Positions 9,753 through 22,205 of a stretch of DNA of 64,000 nucleotides are shown in pieces. The DNA comes from Strigamia acuminata (lineage: Eukaryota; Arthropoda; Chilopoda; Geophilomorpha; Linotaeniidae), in the NCBI GenBank assembly GCA_949358305.1, contig OX442315.1, positions 9,884,427 to 9,948,426 on the forward strand. Reading direction: 5' to 3'. The notes beneath the pieces were generated by a model. It worked only from the letters and a program-made list of their open reading frames with translations, did not search any database and was not told where the DNA came from. The position numbers were made by a program, and so were the translations under genes. Each line of letters opens with the position of its first letter. The first letter of the stretch is position 1.

Positions 9753-12085
9753 ATGGCAGACAATATCCGAGCAACGGATTCCGACTCCGACGCAAACAAG
9801 AGAGCCGGTAGCCGTAAAGGCACCGATTATCACTTGCGATCTGGAGGTCCCTTACACAAAGCCTCAGCGCACGAAGCGAGGCAAAAACGGCGTAAGCCTA
9901 AACCCGATCGTAGAAGCGCATCAGAGGCATCGCACCCGTCTCACGCTGAGACGAGGCAGCGATTGGACGAGACAGAGCGGGGTGAAGAGCAATCTCACTC
10001 CAAACTGCCGCGTCCTAACCGTGACGGCGAGACGAGCGGAAACGAGGTTTTATCCCGTAACCAATCGCCTCGTCTAACGCACGACACCGAGGTGGGCAGT
10101 CCGAAAGCGGCGTCTCCAATACAAAAGACGGCCTCAAATACGACAGCTAATTCGGCCCTAAACACGCCGATTACGCAAAGCCGCCTAGCCTCGGTCAGGT
10201 CCGAAGGACACAAGTCCAATGCGTCAAATACTGAGCGTGTTTCGAGCCAGCCTTACAGCGTCTCGGCCACGTTGGTTGACACGATGCAGTTGGCACAAGC
10301 AGAAGGTGTACGTTACACTCTGCCAACGGGAAAAATAACTGTGTACGAAACATTACAAATCGTACGTGCAGCTTTAAGAGCGCACAGGTTATCCCCACAA
10401 ATCACCATTGTTGAAGATGCATACGCTCAACGAATGGTTGATTCCGCTCAATTCGAAGCGGATGCCGAGAATGAGGCCCGGCAAGCCATCCGCGAGAGAA
10501 GGCGGAAGCTGGCGGAAAGAGAAGCGCAAGCTCTCGAGTACGGCAAATCCCAGCGCGTTCCGACTACTCCAGAAGAAGTCGAAATAGTTGACCGAGCCCT
10601 AAATGCACACCGTTATGCATTCCATTCTCAACAAGAAGCTGAACAAGCTTTCATGGCCAGGCTGCAACGAGACAAACCAAAATCCGTTCGCAAGCCAGAA
10701 ATCAGCTCGTCAGAATTGTCCGACGAGAGCGTAGAAGGCGACCCGAAGCGCACGCCGAAGGTCAGCCCCAGACCCGAGCGAACGAAGGAAGTGCCAGTCA
10801 CTCCACGCAAACGGGAAGTTTCAACCGGACAACGCGTTCGACCTCGCATGATGGCGTTAGACGATAACACTAACAACGCTATCAACCGATTAATTAATGC
10901 GAACAACGCGCGTCGTAACGAAGAACAGACTCACTCGAGCCGACAACGGGACGACCCGCGGGGTAGCGACTGGCCGCAGCCGGTACCCATCCTCAAAGAC
11001 GACGGACCTTCGAGAAAACATTCCGAAGACCGCACATCGTCACGAGAAGAACGTCAACGCGAAAGAGGACATCAACAGCATCACTACGGAAACAGTGATT
11101 CATCGTCGGATGAACTGAGTCGAATGCACCCAGTCATCGCGATTCGGAGAGAGGTTCCGGAGAAAGACGAAGGGAAAGAGAACGCGATGAACGCAGGGAA
11201 AGGGAACGTGACGACCGTCGTAGGGGCCGGAAAGAGTCAAGTTCTTCACGGCGCGACCTGCCACGCCACTCACCGTCTCCTGACCCCAGCTCCGACCCCT
11301 CGTCCAACGACGACAGACGAAATGATAAATCCAGTAATCGCCGGAAGAGATCCAACTCTCCGCGCGATAGAGAGAAACGACGTCAATCGGGAAATAGCGA
11401 CCACCGACGGGAGGAGTTTCCGAACCCTCTCCGACAAAGCGCGTTTACCGATTCGACGGGTCGGCAGTATACGATGGGAGAGCTTGGAAGAGCCCTGCTT
11501 GGCTCGTTAAAAGCCGAGGGAATCGATCTGAGCAAACAAAACAATCGTAATCGTAGCACTGGCGACCGCGTAAAGAAAAAATACGCTGTCTCCCGGCGTG
11601 ATACAGGAGGGGGAGGAAGCCGGACAAGATGTCGAAAAATCAGACAAAAAAGAAGAAAAAGACGATTATTCGACGGACGAAGAAATACGAAGCTATCGCG
11701 ATACCTTATCAACGGGTTGCGATGAAGAAGGACCGCTAGTGCATCTCATCCATCGAGATAGAGCGGTAGAAGAATTTCGCGCCAGGTTAAAACCAAATGC
11801 CGGCCGAATTCCGAAGTATTTTCGAAAAAATTACACGCCACTGTCGAAAGCAGACCCTGAAAAGAAGAAATCGATTGAAGCCCCAAGAGACAAATCAAAT
11901 ATTCGCTGTTTCAAGTGTAACCAACCGGGCCACTACTCCAACGAGTGCCCAAGAACAGCGAAAGAAGACGCTAAGTTTGACGCGATAATGAAGCAGATGG
12001 CAGAGATTAAACTCGCCATGGCAAAAAAACGAGTCAAAAAACGAGTCAGCGCAGGCGGCGAAGGGGTTCAACAAGGGGTTCGATA
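9753..12085 (+). pseudogene. Gypsy-1 gag, broken
   Basis: Starts MADNIRATDSDSD, matching the Gypsy-3 gag start. The N-terminal half (charged, Ser/Arg-rich) is readable to about 11110. There one base is missing relative to Gypsy-3 (gaactgagtcg against ggactggagtca) and the frame is lost; the original frame reappears at about 11474 (MGELGRALLG). At about 11604 some 0.77 kb is deleted, removing the capsid-like region present in Gypsy-3, and this shifts frame again. The CCHC knuckle (CFKCNQPGHYSNEC, near 11905) survives. At the 3' end the first slippery A-run has one extra A, and about 40 bp present in Gypsy-3 between gag stop and pol Met are gone. Confidence 0.9.
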
Positions 12086-12105
12086 AACCGCCACCAGTCA
12101 AAGAA

Positions 12106-14193
12106 ATGGGTAGTGACATAGCTAACGCCCAGATCCAAGACAGAGCCAACGCTTTGCAGGCTATTACCGCAAACGCTGAGGTTGAAGCGGAAGAACCGAA
12201 CCTACTGCTTGAAGAATTACCTCAAGTAGTCGAAGAAGAGACAGAAGAATTTCGTGTCTTCATGTGCAACGTGTCGGTTGAGCACACCAGCCGCCTATGT
12301 ATGTTGCCCATGACCATAGAACGTGAGAAAATTATGGGACTGCTAGACTCGGGAGCAGATCGTTCGTTCGTTTCCGAAGATATAGTAGAATCATTGGGTC
12401 TCACCGATACAGTAAAAGGCGTAAATAAGAATGTACGTCTTAAAACCGCCAACGGATTGGCGCGTCCAAAAAAGGTTGTATTGCTGACCATGGAGTGGAT
12501 CGGAGGAGTAGAACAACACCTTTTCCTGGTCCTGCCCACGTGCGACAGAATTTTCCTGTTGGGCCTAGACCTCATGGCAATAATGGAAATACAACCAAAT
12601 CCAATAACAAAATCTTGGAATTATATCAGAAATGATAAGGAAAGACCCGCAATTGTCGTGCCACCAGCTGTTATAAAAGAAGCGGCCGACAAGACACAGT
12701 GGGAGAAAGGCCTAAAGAAATTCGTTCAAGACTACGATTTTAAAGCATTCGTAACAGAACTGCAACGGGACAATGTAGTGGAAACGCTTGTCGCCGACGC
12801 CGCTTTAGAATTAAACGAAGCGGCAGCCCTACGAAGGGTTCTACTTAAATATGAGGGGATTCTGTCAAAAAAACCGGGTCGAACGAACAGGGCCATTCAC
12901 GAAATTAAATTGACGGATAATAAACCTATACGAGTTGCGTATAAAGGAATGAACCCGCAAAAACGTGAAATAGTGCAAAAAATGTGCAAAGAAATGCTGG
13001 ACAACGGTATTGTCTCCGAGGCCCAGGGAGAATACGCGACGCGAGTTGTGCTCGTGATGCGCCCGGGCTCGGATCCGCGTCTATGCATTGATTACCGCCC
13101 ATTAAACGCGGTGACAGAGATAGATCCCATACAGATGCCGTCTATCGAATCCATTTTGAGAGAGCTTAGCCCCTTTTCTTGGGTTACGACGATGGATCTG
13201 TCAAAGGGATACTGGCAAGTCGAAATGAGGCCAGAGGATAAGTTAAAAACAGCATTTTACTCGCCAATTGGACGGTTGATGTTCAACGTCATGCCGTTTG
13301 GTTTAGTGAATGCTCCCAGTACCTTTCAGAGACTAATCGAAAGCTTATTGGGTGATATCCTACATCAGTTTGTGTGGGCATACCTAGATGACATAGTTAT
13401 TGCCTCAAAAACATTCGAAGAGCACATTGAGCACATCGACCAAGTGCTCACCCGGCTGGCGAAAGCTGGGTTGCACGTACATCCAGGAAAGAGCAAGTTT
13501 TGCCGTAAAGAATTAGCTTTCCTGGGTTATCGCATTGGTGTCAACGGGCTAGCAATCGGCCCCGAGAAGATTGATGCGATTCATCGTTTTCCACCCCCCG
13601 AAGATGTTAAGGGGGTACAGAGGTTTATGGGGATGATAAACTTCTTCGGCAGACTCTTACCAGGTCTTGCTGAGGTCGCAGCTCCAATAACCGACCTCCT
13701 GAAAACTGAAATGGAGTTCGAGTGGACAAACGATTGTGACATCGCATTTAATGCGATAAAGAGGATGTTGACCGAAGTTAGAGTCATGCCTCTACCCGAC
13801 TTGAACCGGCCGTTCATATTACATACGGACGCCAGCAGAGTTGGGTTAGGAGCCGCGTTGCTCCAAACTCACGTGCGCGACGGAGTCAATCAAGACCTGC
13901 CGTGCATGTTTATAAGTTGCAAACTCCAAGGTGCTGAAAAAAATTACAATGCCACCGAGTTGGAGTGTTTGGCCGTTGTGTGGGCCATAAGGAAATTCAG
14001 AGATTATCTCGAATATACCAAATTTGTGGTCCACACCGATCATCAAGCGTTACAATGGCTGATAAAATTAAAGGAGCCAGCCGGTCGACTAGCCAGATGG
14101 CAGTTAGAGCTGATGGCATGCGACTTGACCATTCAATACAAGCCCGGCAAATATAACGTCACGGGAACCAGTGTCAGATCCTATCGACGCTGA
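12106..14193 (+). pseudogene. Gypsy-1 pol, part 1: protease, RT, RNase H
   Basis: Open for 695 codons from MGSDIANAQIQ. The aspartic protease motif LLDSGADRSF and the RT blocks (VLVMRPGSDPRLCIDYRPLN, MDLSKGYWQV, MPFGLVNAPSTFQR, YLDDIVIAS) are followed by RNase H (LHTDASRVGLGAAL, ELECLAVVWAIRKFRDYL, VHTDHQAL). The frame is destroyed at 14160/14161 by a 17-bp deletion relative to Gypsy-3, within the NVVADALSRAP region. The catalytic aspartates up to that point are intact, so the break affects only passage into integrase. Confidence 0.93.
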
Positions 14194-15134
14194 CGATGAT
14201 GGCGAGGATGATTCCCGCATCATTTACTGCCCAACGAGTTGTCACCGTTGGGATTTAAGGAAATTGAATGAAATTCCTACCGCGTCTCCGGCAGATGTAA
14301 AATTCTGTGGATTCTGGACGCGGTTATACCAACCAGCTGACGACAATTACCCAGATGTAAAGAAGGAATTTAAGCTAGAGCGGAGAATAAATGACCCGCT
14401 TCTAAGCGCCCTCCACGCTCATGTCGGCAAGCAGATGCAAAGCAATCCCCCGACAAGGGAGGAAATAATTGTGCAACAAAAATTAGACAAAAAATGTCAG
14501 GACAGAGCTAGATTCGTGCTGACAGGAAAATATCCGCCCAATTTAACCAGAAGGCAGAAGCGTCGTTACGCACACGAATCCATAGACTATCTATTGGATG
14601 ACGGCCTTTTGGTGAAACATCACCCAAACCACCAAGATGACTTGAGTGAATCAGACACCGCAGTAAAGGTAGTAATACCTGCTTCCTTAATCGGTCGCAT
14701 ACTGTGGTTGTTACACGGGCACCCGCTTGCAAGCCATGCGGGAGTAAGCAGAACACTCTATCGCGCTACACAGCTTTTTCACTGGACAGGGATGAAAAAA
14801 GATATTGCTCTTTTTGTCCACCAATGTCAGCGGTGTCAAGCGTGTAAACCAAGGAGTAAATCACCATTCGAAACTATTTTCTTAGGGCCTTACGCGCCTT
14901 TTGATTGTTTAAGTGTCGATGTGATGGGCCCAAAACCCGTTACGGGAAATAAAAACGCGTACATTATCGTAATAATGGACGTAGCGACTCGTTGGCCCGA
15001 GTTGTACGCCGTCGCTAGACCTTCAGCAGATAAAATCGTTGAATGTATCTACGACGTGGCGTTACGTTACGGATTTCCACGTAAAATAATATCCGATAAC
15101 GGACCCCAATTCATTTCAAAAATTTGGGGTAATT
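13414..15134 (+). repeat. Tandem duplication inside Gypsy-1 pol, unit 1 (1721 bp)
   Basis: Sequence from ttcgaagagcac at 13414 to 15134 recurs from 15135 at a constant offset of 1721 bp. It covers the end of RT, RNase H and most of integrase. The junction at 15134/15135 joins ggggtaattt to ttcgaag with two or three T of microhomology. The 17-bp pol deletion is in both units, so it is older than the duplication. Confidence 0.95.
14171..15134 (+). pseudogene. Gypsy-1 pol, part 2: integrase N-terminus and core, truncated
   Basis: After the 17-bp deletion the coding sequence continues in another frame (DPIDADDDGEDD). It carries the integrase zinc region (HPLASHAGVSRTLYRATQLFHW…CQRCQACK) and the first two catalytic acidic residues (SVDVMGP, SDNGPQF). 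It is cut at 15134 by the duplication junction, before the catalytic glutamate. The open frame continues a few codons into the duplicated RT sequence. Confidence 0.9.
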
Positions 15135-16081
15135 TTCGAAGAGCACATTGAGCACATCGACCAAGTGCTCACCCGGCTGGCGAAAGCTGGGTTGCACGTA
15201 CATCCAGGAAAGAGCAAGTTTTGCCGTAAAGAATTAGCTTTCCTGGGTTATCGCATTGGTGTCAACGGGCTAGCAATCGGCCCCGAGAAGATTGATGCGA
15301 TTCATCGTTTTCCACCCCCCGAAGATGTTAAGGGGGTACAGAGGTTTATGGAGATGATAAACTTCTTCGGCAGACTCTTACCAGGTCTTGCTGAGGTCGC
15401 AGCTCCAATAACCGACCTCCTGAAAACTGAAATGGAGTTCGAGTGGACAAACGATTGTGACATCGCATTTAATGCGATAAAGAGGATGTTGACCGAAGTT
15501 GGAGTCATGCCTCTACCCGACTTGAACCGGCCGTTCATATTACATACGGACGCCAGCAGAGTTGGGTTAGGAGCCGCGTTGCTCCAAACTCACGTGCGCG
15601 ACGGAGTCAATCAAGACCTGCCGTGCATGTTTATAAGTTGCAAACTCCAAGGTGCTGAAAAAAATTACAATGCCACCGAGTTGGAGTGTTTGGCCGTTGT
15701 GTGGGCCATAAGGAAATTCAGAGATTATCTCGAATATACCAAATTTGTGGTCCACACCGATCATCAAGCGTTACAATGGCTGATGAAATTAAAGGAGCCA
15801 GCCGGTCGACTAGCCAGATGGCAGTTAGAGCTGATGGCATGCGACTTGACCATTCAATACAAGCCCGGCAAATATAACGTCACGGGAACCAGTGTCAGAT
15901 CCTATCGACGCTGACGATGATGGCGAGGATGATTCCCGCATCATTTACTGCCCAACGAGTTGTCACCGTTGGGATTTAAGGAAATTGAATGAAATTCCTA
16001 CCGCGTCTCCGGCAGATGTAAAATTCTGTGGATTCTGGACGCGGTTATACCAACCAGCTGACGACAATTACCCAGATGTAA
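15135..16081 (+). pseudogene. Gypsy-1 pol, duplicated RT tail and RNase H (unit 2, left part)
   Basis: Second copy of 13414-14360, beginning in the RT thumb (about MLTRLAKAGLHVHPGKSKF) and running through RNase H to the same 17-bp deletion at 15881/15882, then into the linker to integrase. Only a few substitutions from unit 1 are visible (gggatg/gagatg, ttagagtc/ttggagtc, ataaaa/atgaaa). It ends at the TIR element insertion, which copied target bases TAA. Confidence 0.92.
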
Positions 16082-18051
16082 CACTGGAAAAAAATATGGC
16101 TTTACATATCTTTTAATTGCTGAAAAGGTATTGTAAATTTGAACTTTCGGCTTTGTAAAGTCACATTTACAAAGATTGTAAATTTCTGTTTTAAACAATA
16201 ACTTTACAAAAGTAAAAAGACATTTTACAATAAACACGAACAATAACTTTACAGTTTGTAAATTTCAAATTTGTTGGATTTGACAATGAATTTAATTTCT
16301 GTAAAAGCTGATAAATTTCAAATTTACAAACTTTAAATTTATTGTGTGTTTAATGAAAAATGCAGTTTTAATCTTGTAAATTTATTGATTTAAACAAAAA
16401 TTTACACTCTTTGTAAATGTGACTTTACAAAGCTTAAATTTCAAATTTTTATTTACTTTTCATCCCTTAAAAGACTTTTAAAATAAAAAAACAATTTTAT
16501 ATTTTAATAAATGTATTTACACTTAATCACAGTATAATATTTCTCACAAATATTTTTACACATTTTAAATACACTGTATATCACAGAAAACTAATCACAG
16601 TTTAAATTATACAAGATTTTTAAAAATGTATCACATTTAAATATTACAAATAAAATATTACAAATATTATAAAAATGTTTTTTTTTAATATAAGCTGTCA
16701 TGTGCATTTCATTATTTATTAAGCAAACAAACCAACAGCCAATCTGATTTTCTACCATCGAGTGTAAAAAGTATACACCAACGGCCGAAATTTCAAATCT
16801 ACCATCAAATCTGTTTGCTTAGATTAGAATTAAATCTCAAATCAGTTTTTTACATTTTCAAGTGTGTCTCTCTGTGTTGTTTTTTCCTTGTTGTATTTTC
16901 TTCCCAATTGTTGAATTTTTCCTGAAATGGTTTTAAATGCCTTAAATAAATGTTCTTTTTATATAATTAATTAGAAAACTTATCTGATTCGATTCCTTTT
17001 TTCAGTTTTTGTTGTTGTGTTCCTGGGGCGTGGCTCCTTTGTTCACATTATTCATCGTTTGGCCATTTTTTTTTCTTTCTATTAATTTAGAAAGGTTTTT
17101 AGCATTTTAAATTAATTCTTAGGTATTATTTATTCGAATTTCTTTACCTCATCCTTCAGATTGTTTGTTGTTCTAAAACCTCGTTGGGTTCGATGTTTCC
17201 CCAACATGCGCGTGGCTCCTGTAATTCCATAATAAATTTCCGTTTGTACCGTATTATAATTATTTTTGAGTACTCACAAAGGGTTATTGGGTGCTGGCTT
17301 TCCGTTTCCGAGACTTTCGTTCCGTTCAGAGTTCTCCTTCTCTTCCGTTGAGGTTCGAGCTGGGTACTCATTACAATTTTTGCCTCCATGGTCCGCCATG
17401 TTGGATTTTCATCTGTGTTTGTGTGTTATTAAAGATTTCTTTTCTTCCTAAAATTGCTGTATTGATTTCAAAGTGTTTTTAAATGTATTTAATGAATTTT
17501 CAGTGTACTTTGCACGTTATTTGTAACTATTTTCAATTTTGTGTTTTGGTTATTGCTTCTCCATGGGACGAAGCACTTGCTGCTTCGTGATTGGTTGTTT
17601 TTTTGCGATAACCCTAACGTGTTTTAAACTGTTTAATTCAAATTGTTAGACTTTTTGCCATTGTTTCTCATGTGATTCATTGAATTATCGACACTTTTCT
17701 GACCAGTTATACATTTTAGTTTATATTTTATAATTTTTGATTAATTTTTATTAGTTTTTATTAATTTTTATTTTTTTAATGTTGATGTTAAATATTTAAT
17801 TTAAAACAAGATATTTACATACAACTTAAACTTATTGTTAAATGTGTTATTTCAACCAAGTCATTTACAAGGAAATTAAATTTAATGTAAATGTCTAATT
17901 TACACATGAAATTTACAAAGTGTGTAAATTCAATGTTAAATGTTAAATTTTTCATTGATTTTACAACAACTTTAGAAAAACTGTAAAGCTCACATTTAGG
18001 CATTAACTTTTAGAACATTTACAATTTGTAAAGCTATATTTTTTTCCAGTG
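16082..18051. mobile_element. 1970-bp TIR DNA element, non-autonomous, TSD TAA
   Basis: Ends are CACTGGAAAAAAATATGGCT and, on the other strand, CACTGGAAAAAAATATAGCT, matching for about 26 bp. The empty site is preserved in duplication unit 1 (gatgtaaagaagg at about 14354), so the 3-bp duplication TAA is directly visible. Both outer 350 bp are packed with TTTACAA/TTGTAAA motifs in both orientations. No transposase ORF is present. CACTG termini with a TWA-type 3-bp duplication fit Chapaev3 or PIF/Harbinger relatives; I cannot choose between them. A GC-richer island at 17150-17420 holds a possible exon. Confidence 0.88.
17278..17399 (-). CDS. Possible exon carried inside the TIR element
   Basis: On the minus strand, an ATG at 17399 (aacATGGCGGACC context) opens about 40 codons rich in charged residues, ending at a strong donor TTT|GTGAGT (17277-17272). 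An overlapping frame from the ATG at 17389 is also open over this stretch and contains a basic run (PQRKRRR), so the true frame is uncertain. The base composition is distinctly richer in GC than the surrounding element. It could be a remnant transposase first exon or a captured host exon; I do not recognise either reading. Confidence 0.35.
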
Positions 18052-18054
18052 TAA

Positions 18055-19802
18055 AGAAGGAATTTAAGCTAGAGCGGAGAATAAATGACCCGCTTCTAAG
18101 CGCCCTCCACGCTCATGTCGGCAAGCAGATGCAAAGCAATCCCCCGACAAGGGAGGAAATAATTGTGCAACAAAAATTAGACAAAAAATGTCAGGACAGA
18201 GCTAGATTCGTACTGACAGGAAAATATCCGCCCAATTTAACCAGAAGGCAGAAGCGTCGTTACGCACACGAATCCATAGACTATCTATTGGATGACGGCC
18301 TTTTGGTGAAACATCACCCAAACCACCAAGATGACTTGAGTAAATCAGACACCGCAGTAAAGGTAGTAATACCTGCTTCCTTAATCGGTCGCATACTGTG
18401 GTTGTTACACGGGCACCCGCTTGCAAGCCATGCGGGAGTAAGCAGAACACTCTATCGCGCTACACAGCTTTTTCACTGGACAGGGATGAAAAAAGATATT
18501 GCTCTTTTTGTCCACCAATGTCAGCGGTGTCAAGCGTGTAAACCAAGGAGTAAATCACCATTCGAAACTATTTTCTTAGGGCCTTACGCGCCTTTTGATT
18601 GTTTAAGTGTCGATGTGATGGGCCCAAAACCCGTTACGGGAAATAAAAACGCGTACATTATCGTAATAATGGACGTAGCGACTCGTTGGCCCGAGTTGTA
18701 CGCCGTCGCTAGACCTTCAGCAGATAAAATCGTTGAATGTATCTACGACGTGGCGTTACGTTACGGATTTCCACGTAAAATAATATCCGATAACGGACCC
18801 CAATTCATTTCAAAAATTTGGGGTAATTTTTGTAAGAAGTTTGGTATTGTAGCGTCACACACATCGACCTATAATCCCAGAACAAATCCCGTTGAGCGAC
18901 TCAACAGGGACATTAAATATGCATTAAGCATATTCACTGACATCCACAATCGCTGGGATGAATACTTGAGGGAGATCGCGTTCAGCATACGGACAACAGT
19001 CTCAAGGACGAGAGATTTTTCTCCGGCCTACCTCAATTTCGCCCGAGAGCTACGAGTGCCTTGGGACCCACGAGTGGCAGAGTCGGTAAATGTGGTGGAC
19101 CCAGAGAAACCACATGAGTACGTGTATAAACTGGAACAAACGATTTCCAGCAAGTACAAGCACATGATGGCGCACATTTTTAACATGCGCGACCGCATTT
19201 TACAAGATAAAAGCGGTAGAAAATTCGTGAATTTTCAGATCAATGATTTAGTGTGGAAAGATACACACATCCTCTCAAATGCAGCGAGAGGAATCACCGC
19301 CAGCTTGGCAGACAAGAGAGACGGTCCGTACGTGATCATCGACAAGCATGGCGGTAACGCATATAAATTGCGTAAGTTCGAGGATAATACCGAGCATAAA
19401 TCGATCCAAGTACGAGAGTTAACTCCGTACGTTCCGGAATTCCCGCAAGAAATGTGGGCCAAAGGCCAAGTCAAGTCCAAGACTGACGGCCAAATCGTCG
19501 ATATGTTCGCTGGCGAGTCGGAAAAATCACCGCCAAGCGACAACGAGGAATATTTCGACGCCCCTTCACCTCCGGTAAACGAGATAGTTGAATCCGTGCC
19601 GGATCCAATTTTGGTCGGGGGGGAAACAAGAGAAACTCCTGAAACAAACACAAAAAACACGGATAAAAAAGAAAACAATGATGAAGAGGTACAGCCATTA
19701 AAAACAAAAAATAATGAGCAATTACCTGGTCCGACTCATCACCTGCGACCCCGAAAAAATAATCCATTTATAAAAGGCAACAAGGTCGTAGGAAGAACGT
19801 AG
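18055..19802 (+). pseudogene. Gypsy-1 pol, part 3: integrase and C-terminal tail
   Basis: Resumes after the TIR element (KKEFKLERRINDPLLSALHAH) and stays open to the stop at 19800-19802; the first ATG is 18129. It contains the HHCC zinc region, the core with SVDVMGP, SDNGPQF and NPVERLNRD, and a C-terminal region (LVWKDTHILSNAARG, RDGPYVIIDKHGGNAYKL) followed by a low-complexity acidic tail. The spacing between the second aspartate and the glutamate is 34 residues, one fewer than usual, as in Gypsy-3. This is the second duplication unit plus the unique 3' end of pol. Alone it has no protease or RT attached. Confidence 0.92.
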
Positions 19803-20277
19803 AATATTTTACGAGTCGATGGCGGTGTTGAAAACAAATATTTAATCGACCGACAGCACAAGCCATCACGTTTTGCGACTCTGAAAATTTCGCTAAGTCC
19901 AACAAAGCGGATATCGGTCAAATTCACGTCACAAGATGGCGTGGAAACGCGGGACCCGTAGCAAAATTATCGGCACGGGTCGGATACCGCGTGCAAAAGA
20001 TGTAGGACACTCGCCAAAATATTCATAAACGCAGTGGAAATAATAAAATACCCGATATATGAATGTCCTATCCAATAAATCGTCAAATGTCGGGCGGCGC
20101 GTCGTTAGGCTTTCCGGCGATGCGTATGCTCGGCGTCGTTCGCGTTGTGGAAACGTTCGCTCCTCGGGACGTGTATTCAACGTAAAATACAACGAAAATA
20201 AATATAAAGTTTTGTAAAATAAATGTACTCACATGTGATAATGTTATATTATCACATATTAACCAATGTGAAACCAA

Positions 20278-22205
20278 TGTGACGGTTTACAATGGCTATA
20301 AAATGCCTATTTTCTCCAAGAAAAGCGCTGTTGCGCCATTATCATGATATCTCGAAGATATTCTGTGTAAAACTGATAAATGTCTGGAATAAAGTTATTT
20401 ATGATGCTTCAAATACAAAGATGTTCGTTTATTAAGAATAAACACTCATTCCTACTTGATATCAAAGGATTCCGGCCGAATCACAAAGATTCGTCTGCTA
20501 AAACCGCATTTGTCAATGCGCAATGTCGCCACTAGATGGCGCGATCGCAATTAGCGGTAATTATGAATAAGAACTGGAAACCTCATGATTATTAAATATA
20601 AACATATTTAATCATGTGAATGAATTGTTCTAAACATTAATATAAATATATATTAATATCTGACATTGTTAAATACAATGTAACTTCCATTTTCTGCGGG
20701 ACAGGACATTCAGCGATCAATCGATCGTTCCTTCGATCTGATTGGTGGATCCATTTCCGGTCCTGGGTATCCAGTTCCGGTTGTGGTGTGAATTAGCATA
20801 TTGTTCCTCCGTATCCACTTCCGGTGATACGGGATTGGAGGAATTCGTGGAACCCATGTTCCAATTGGATAACTGGATTAATCCTTAATCCAGTCAGGTT
20901 ATATAAACCCAAACAACCGGCCATTCTGCGGCTCTGTTTGATTATTTCTGTTTGGTATTGTTACTTATGAAATATGATTCGTTGTTCACGTAAAAAACCT
21001 TTTGGTTCTTTGTTGATTTATTCGCAAAGAACCGTTGCATGATTCTACAGAATCATGCCACCGCCGGCAATTGAAGTCGAAGTGCTGGGATTATTATGTT
21101 GCATAAATGTTACAGTCTACGGTTGCGACGCCGAAGGAGAACCCGCCGTTGTGCAATTCAGTATCCTCCGGACAGGACCAAGTTGTCTTTTTCGGTATGA
21201 ACGTATTCCGTTACCACGAGTAGCATCGGTATTGTTGAGAATCGGTTCCTTCACCTGATGGTGCCAAAGCAGTCTGTTTTACAGTAACCACGAGTAGCAC
21301 CAAGTGTTTGGCAAGCTGATTCTCATGGTATTCGATGCCAAAGCAGTCGGTCTATTATTAGTACCGCGAGAGATTAAACTGCTGTGCGGAGCCGCGAGCT
21401 ATCGACCCCTGTGTACATGGTACCGTCAACCACTCGATGGACGATCGTGCTGCGACGCCGGGGACGCTTGATACCGTTCTGCATGGCAAGGCGTATATTC
21501 TGATCGATGGCAATTGTGTGTTGCGACGGGAAGATTAATCTTTATCTTTATTTATAACAGTGAAATCTAACTTGGGAACAAGTTAATCAAATCAAGTCAA
21601 GTAACTCGAATTACTTATATATTGTATTCAATATAATTATTAAGTTGGCGACAACTTAGTTACAAGAACATCCAAATAGGAAAACACAACGATACGAATT
21701 AAATATAATTCGTAGAGCGGAATATTGATAACTAAACGAATACATTTAGTTACACCAATATCCTCCCAAAGTTGTGGCGGTGCACATGAGTCAACCGCAT
21801 CTCTCAGATCATTCGATTTATCGACGTGCGATAATTTACACAAGCGAACCAAGGAACCAGCGAAGTCGTATCGGACTCCAGAACGCAGCCATCCGGCTTA
21901 GATGACATCTATAAACCAGGTCGAGCGATGGGGAAACCGCTCCCATATTTTAGACACATAATGATATTATTTCAAGGGCCAATTGGCCAATTTATTGTAT
22001 AGTTTAATAAGTCAGTTAAACTGGCCAAATGTCGGCATTAGTCCTATGTATAATTTAGCTCGTTCATATTGTTTGCCAACAATAAACTGTAGTGTATTGA
22101 TAGTTCCGTTGTCTTGTATTTATCTCATATTGTATTCACTGTTTATTTATTGCGATCTCTTTCCGGTACCATTGTTAAATGGGAGTTGTGGTCGTCACCG
22201 TCACA
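20278..22205 (+). mobile_element. Solo LTR of the T family, TSD CCAA
   Basis: 1928 bp with 9-bp inverted ends TGTGACGGT and ACCGTCACA and a 4-bp duplication CCAA on both sides (20274-20277, 22206-22209). It has a TATA box (ggttatataaaccc, about 20900) and AATAAA near 22083. No internal sequence is attached, so it is a product of LTR-LTR recombination. It is more diverged from T1/T2 LTRs than they are from each other but much closer than 1-1151. Confidence 0.93.
20529..20542 (+). promoter_or_regulatory. CTCF-consensus-like motif in T solo LTR
   Basis: CCACTAGATGGCGC fits the vertebrate CTCF core consensus CCASYAGRKGGCRS at every position. It is retained unchanged in all four better-preserved T LTRs in this window. 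Binding is not shown; this is a sequence match only. Confidence 0.45.
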
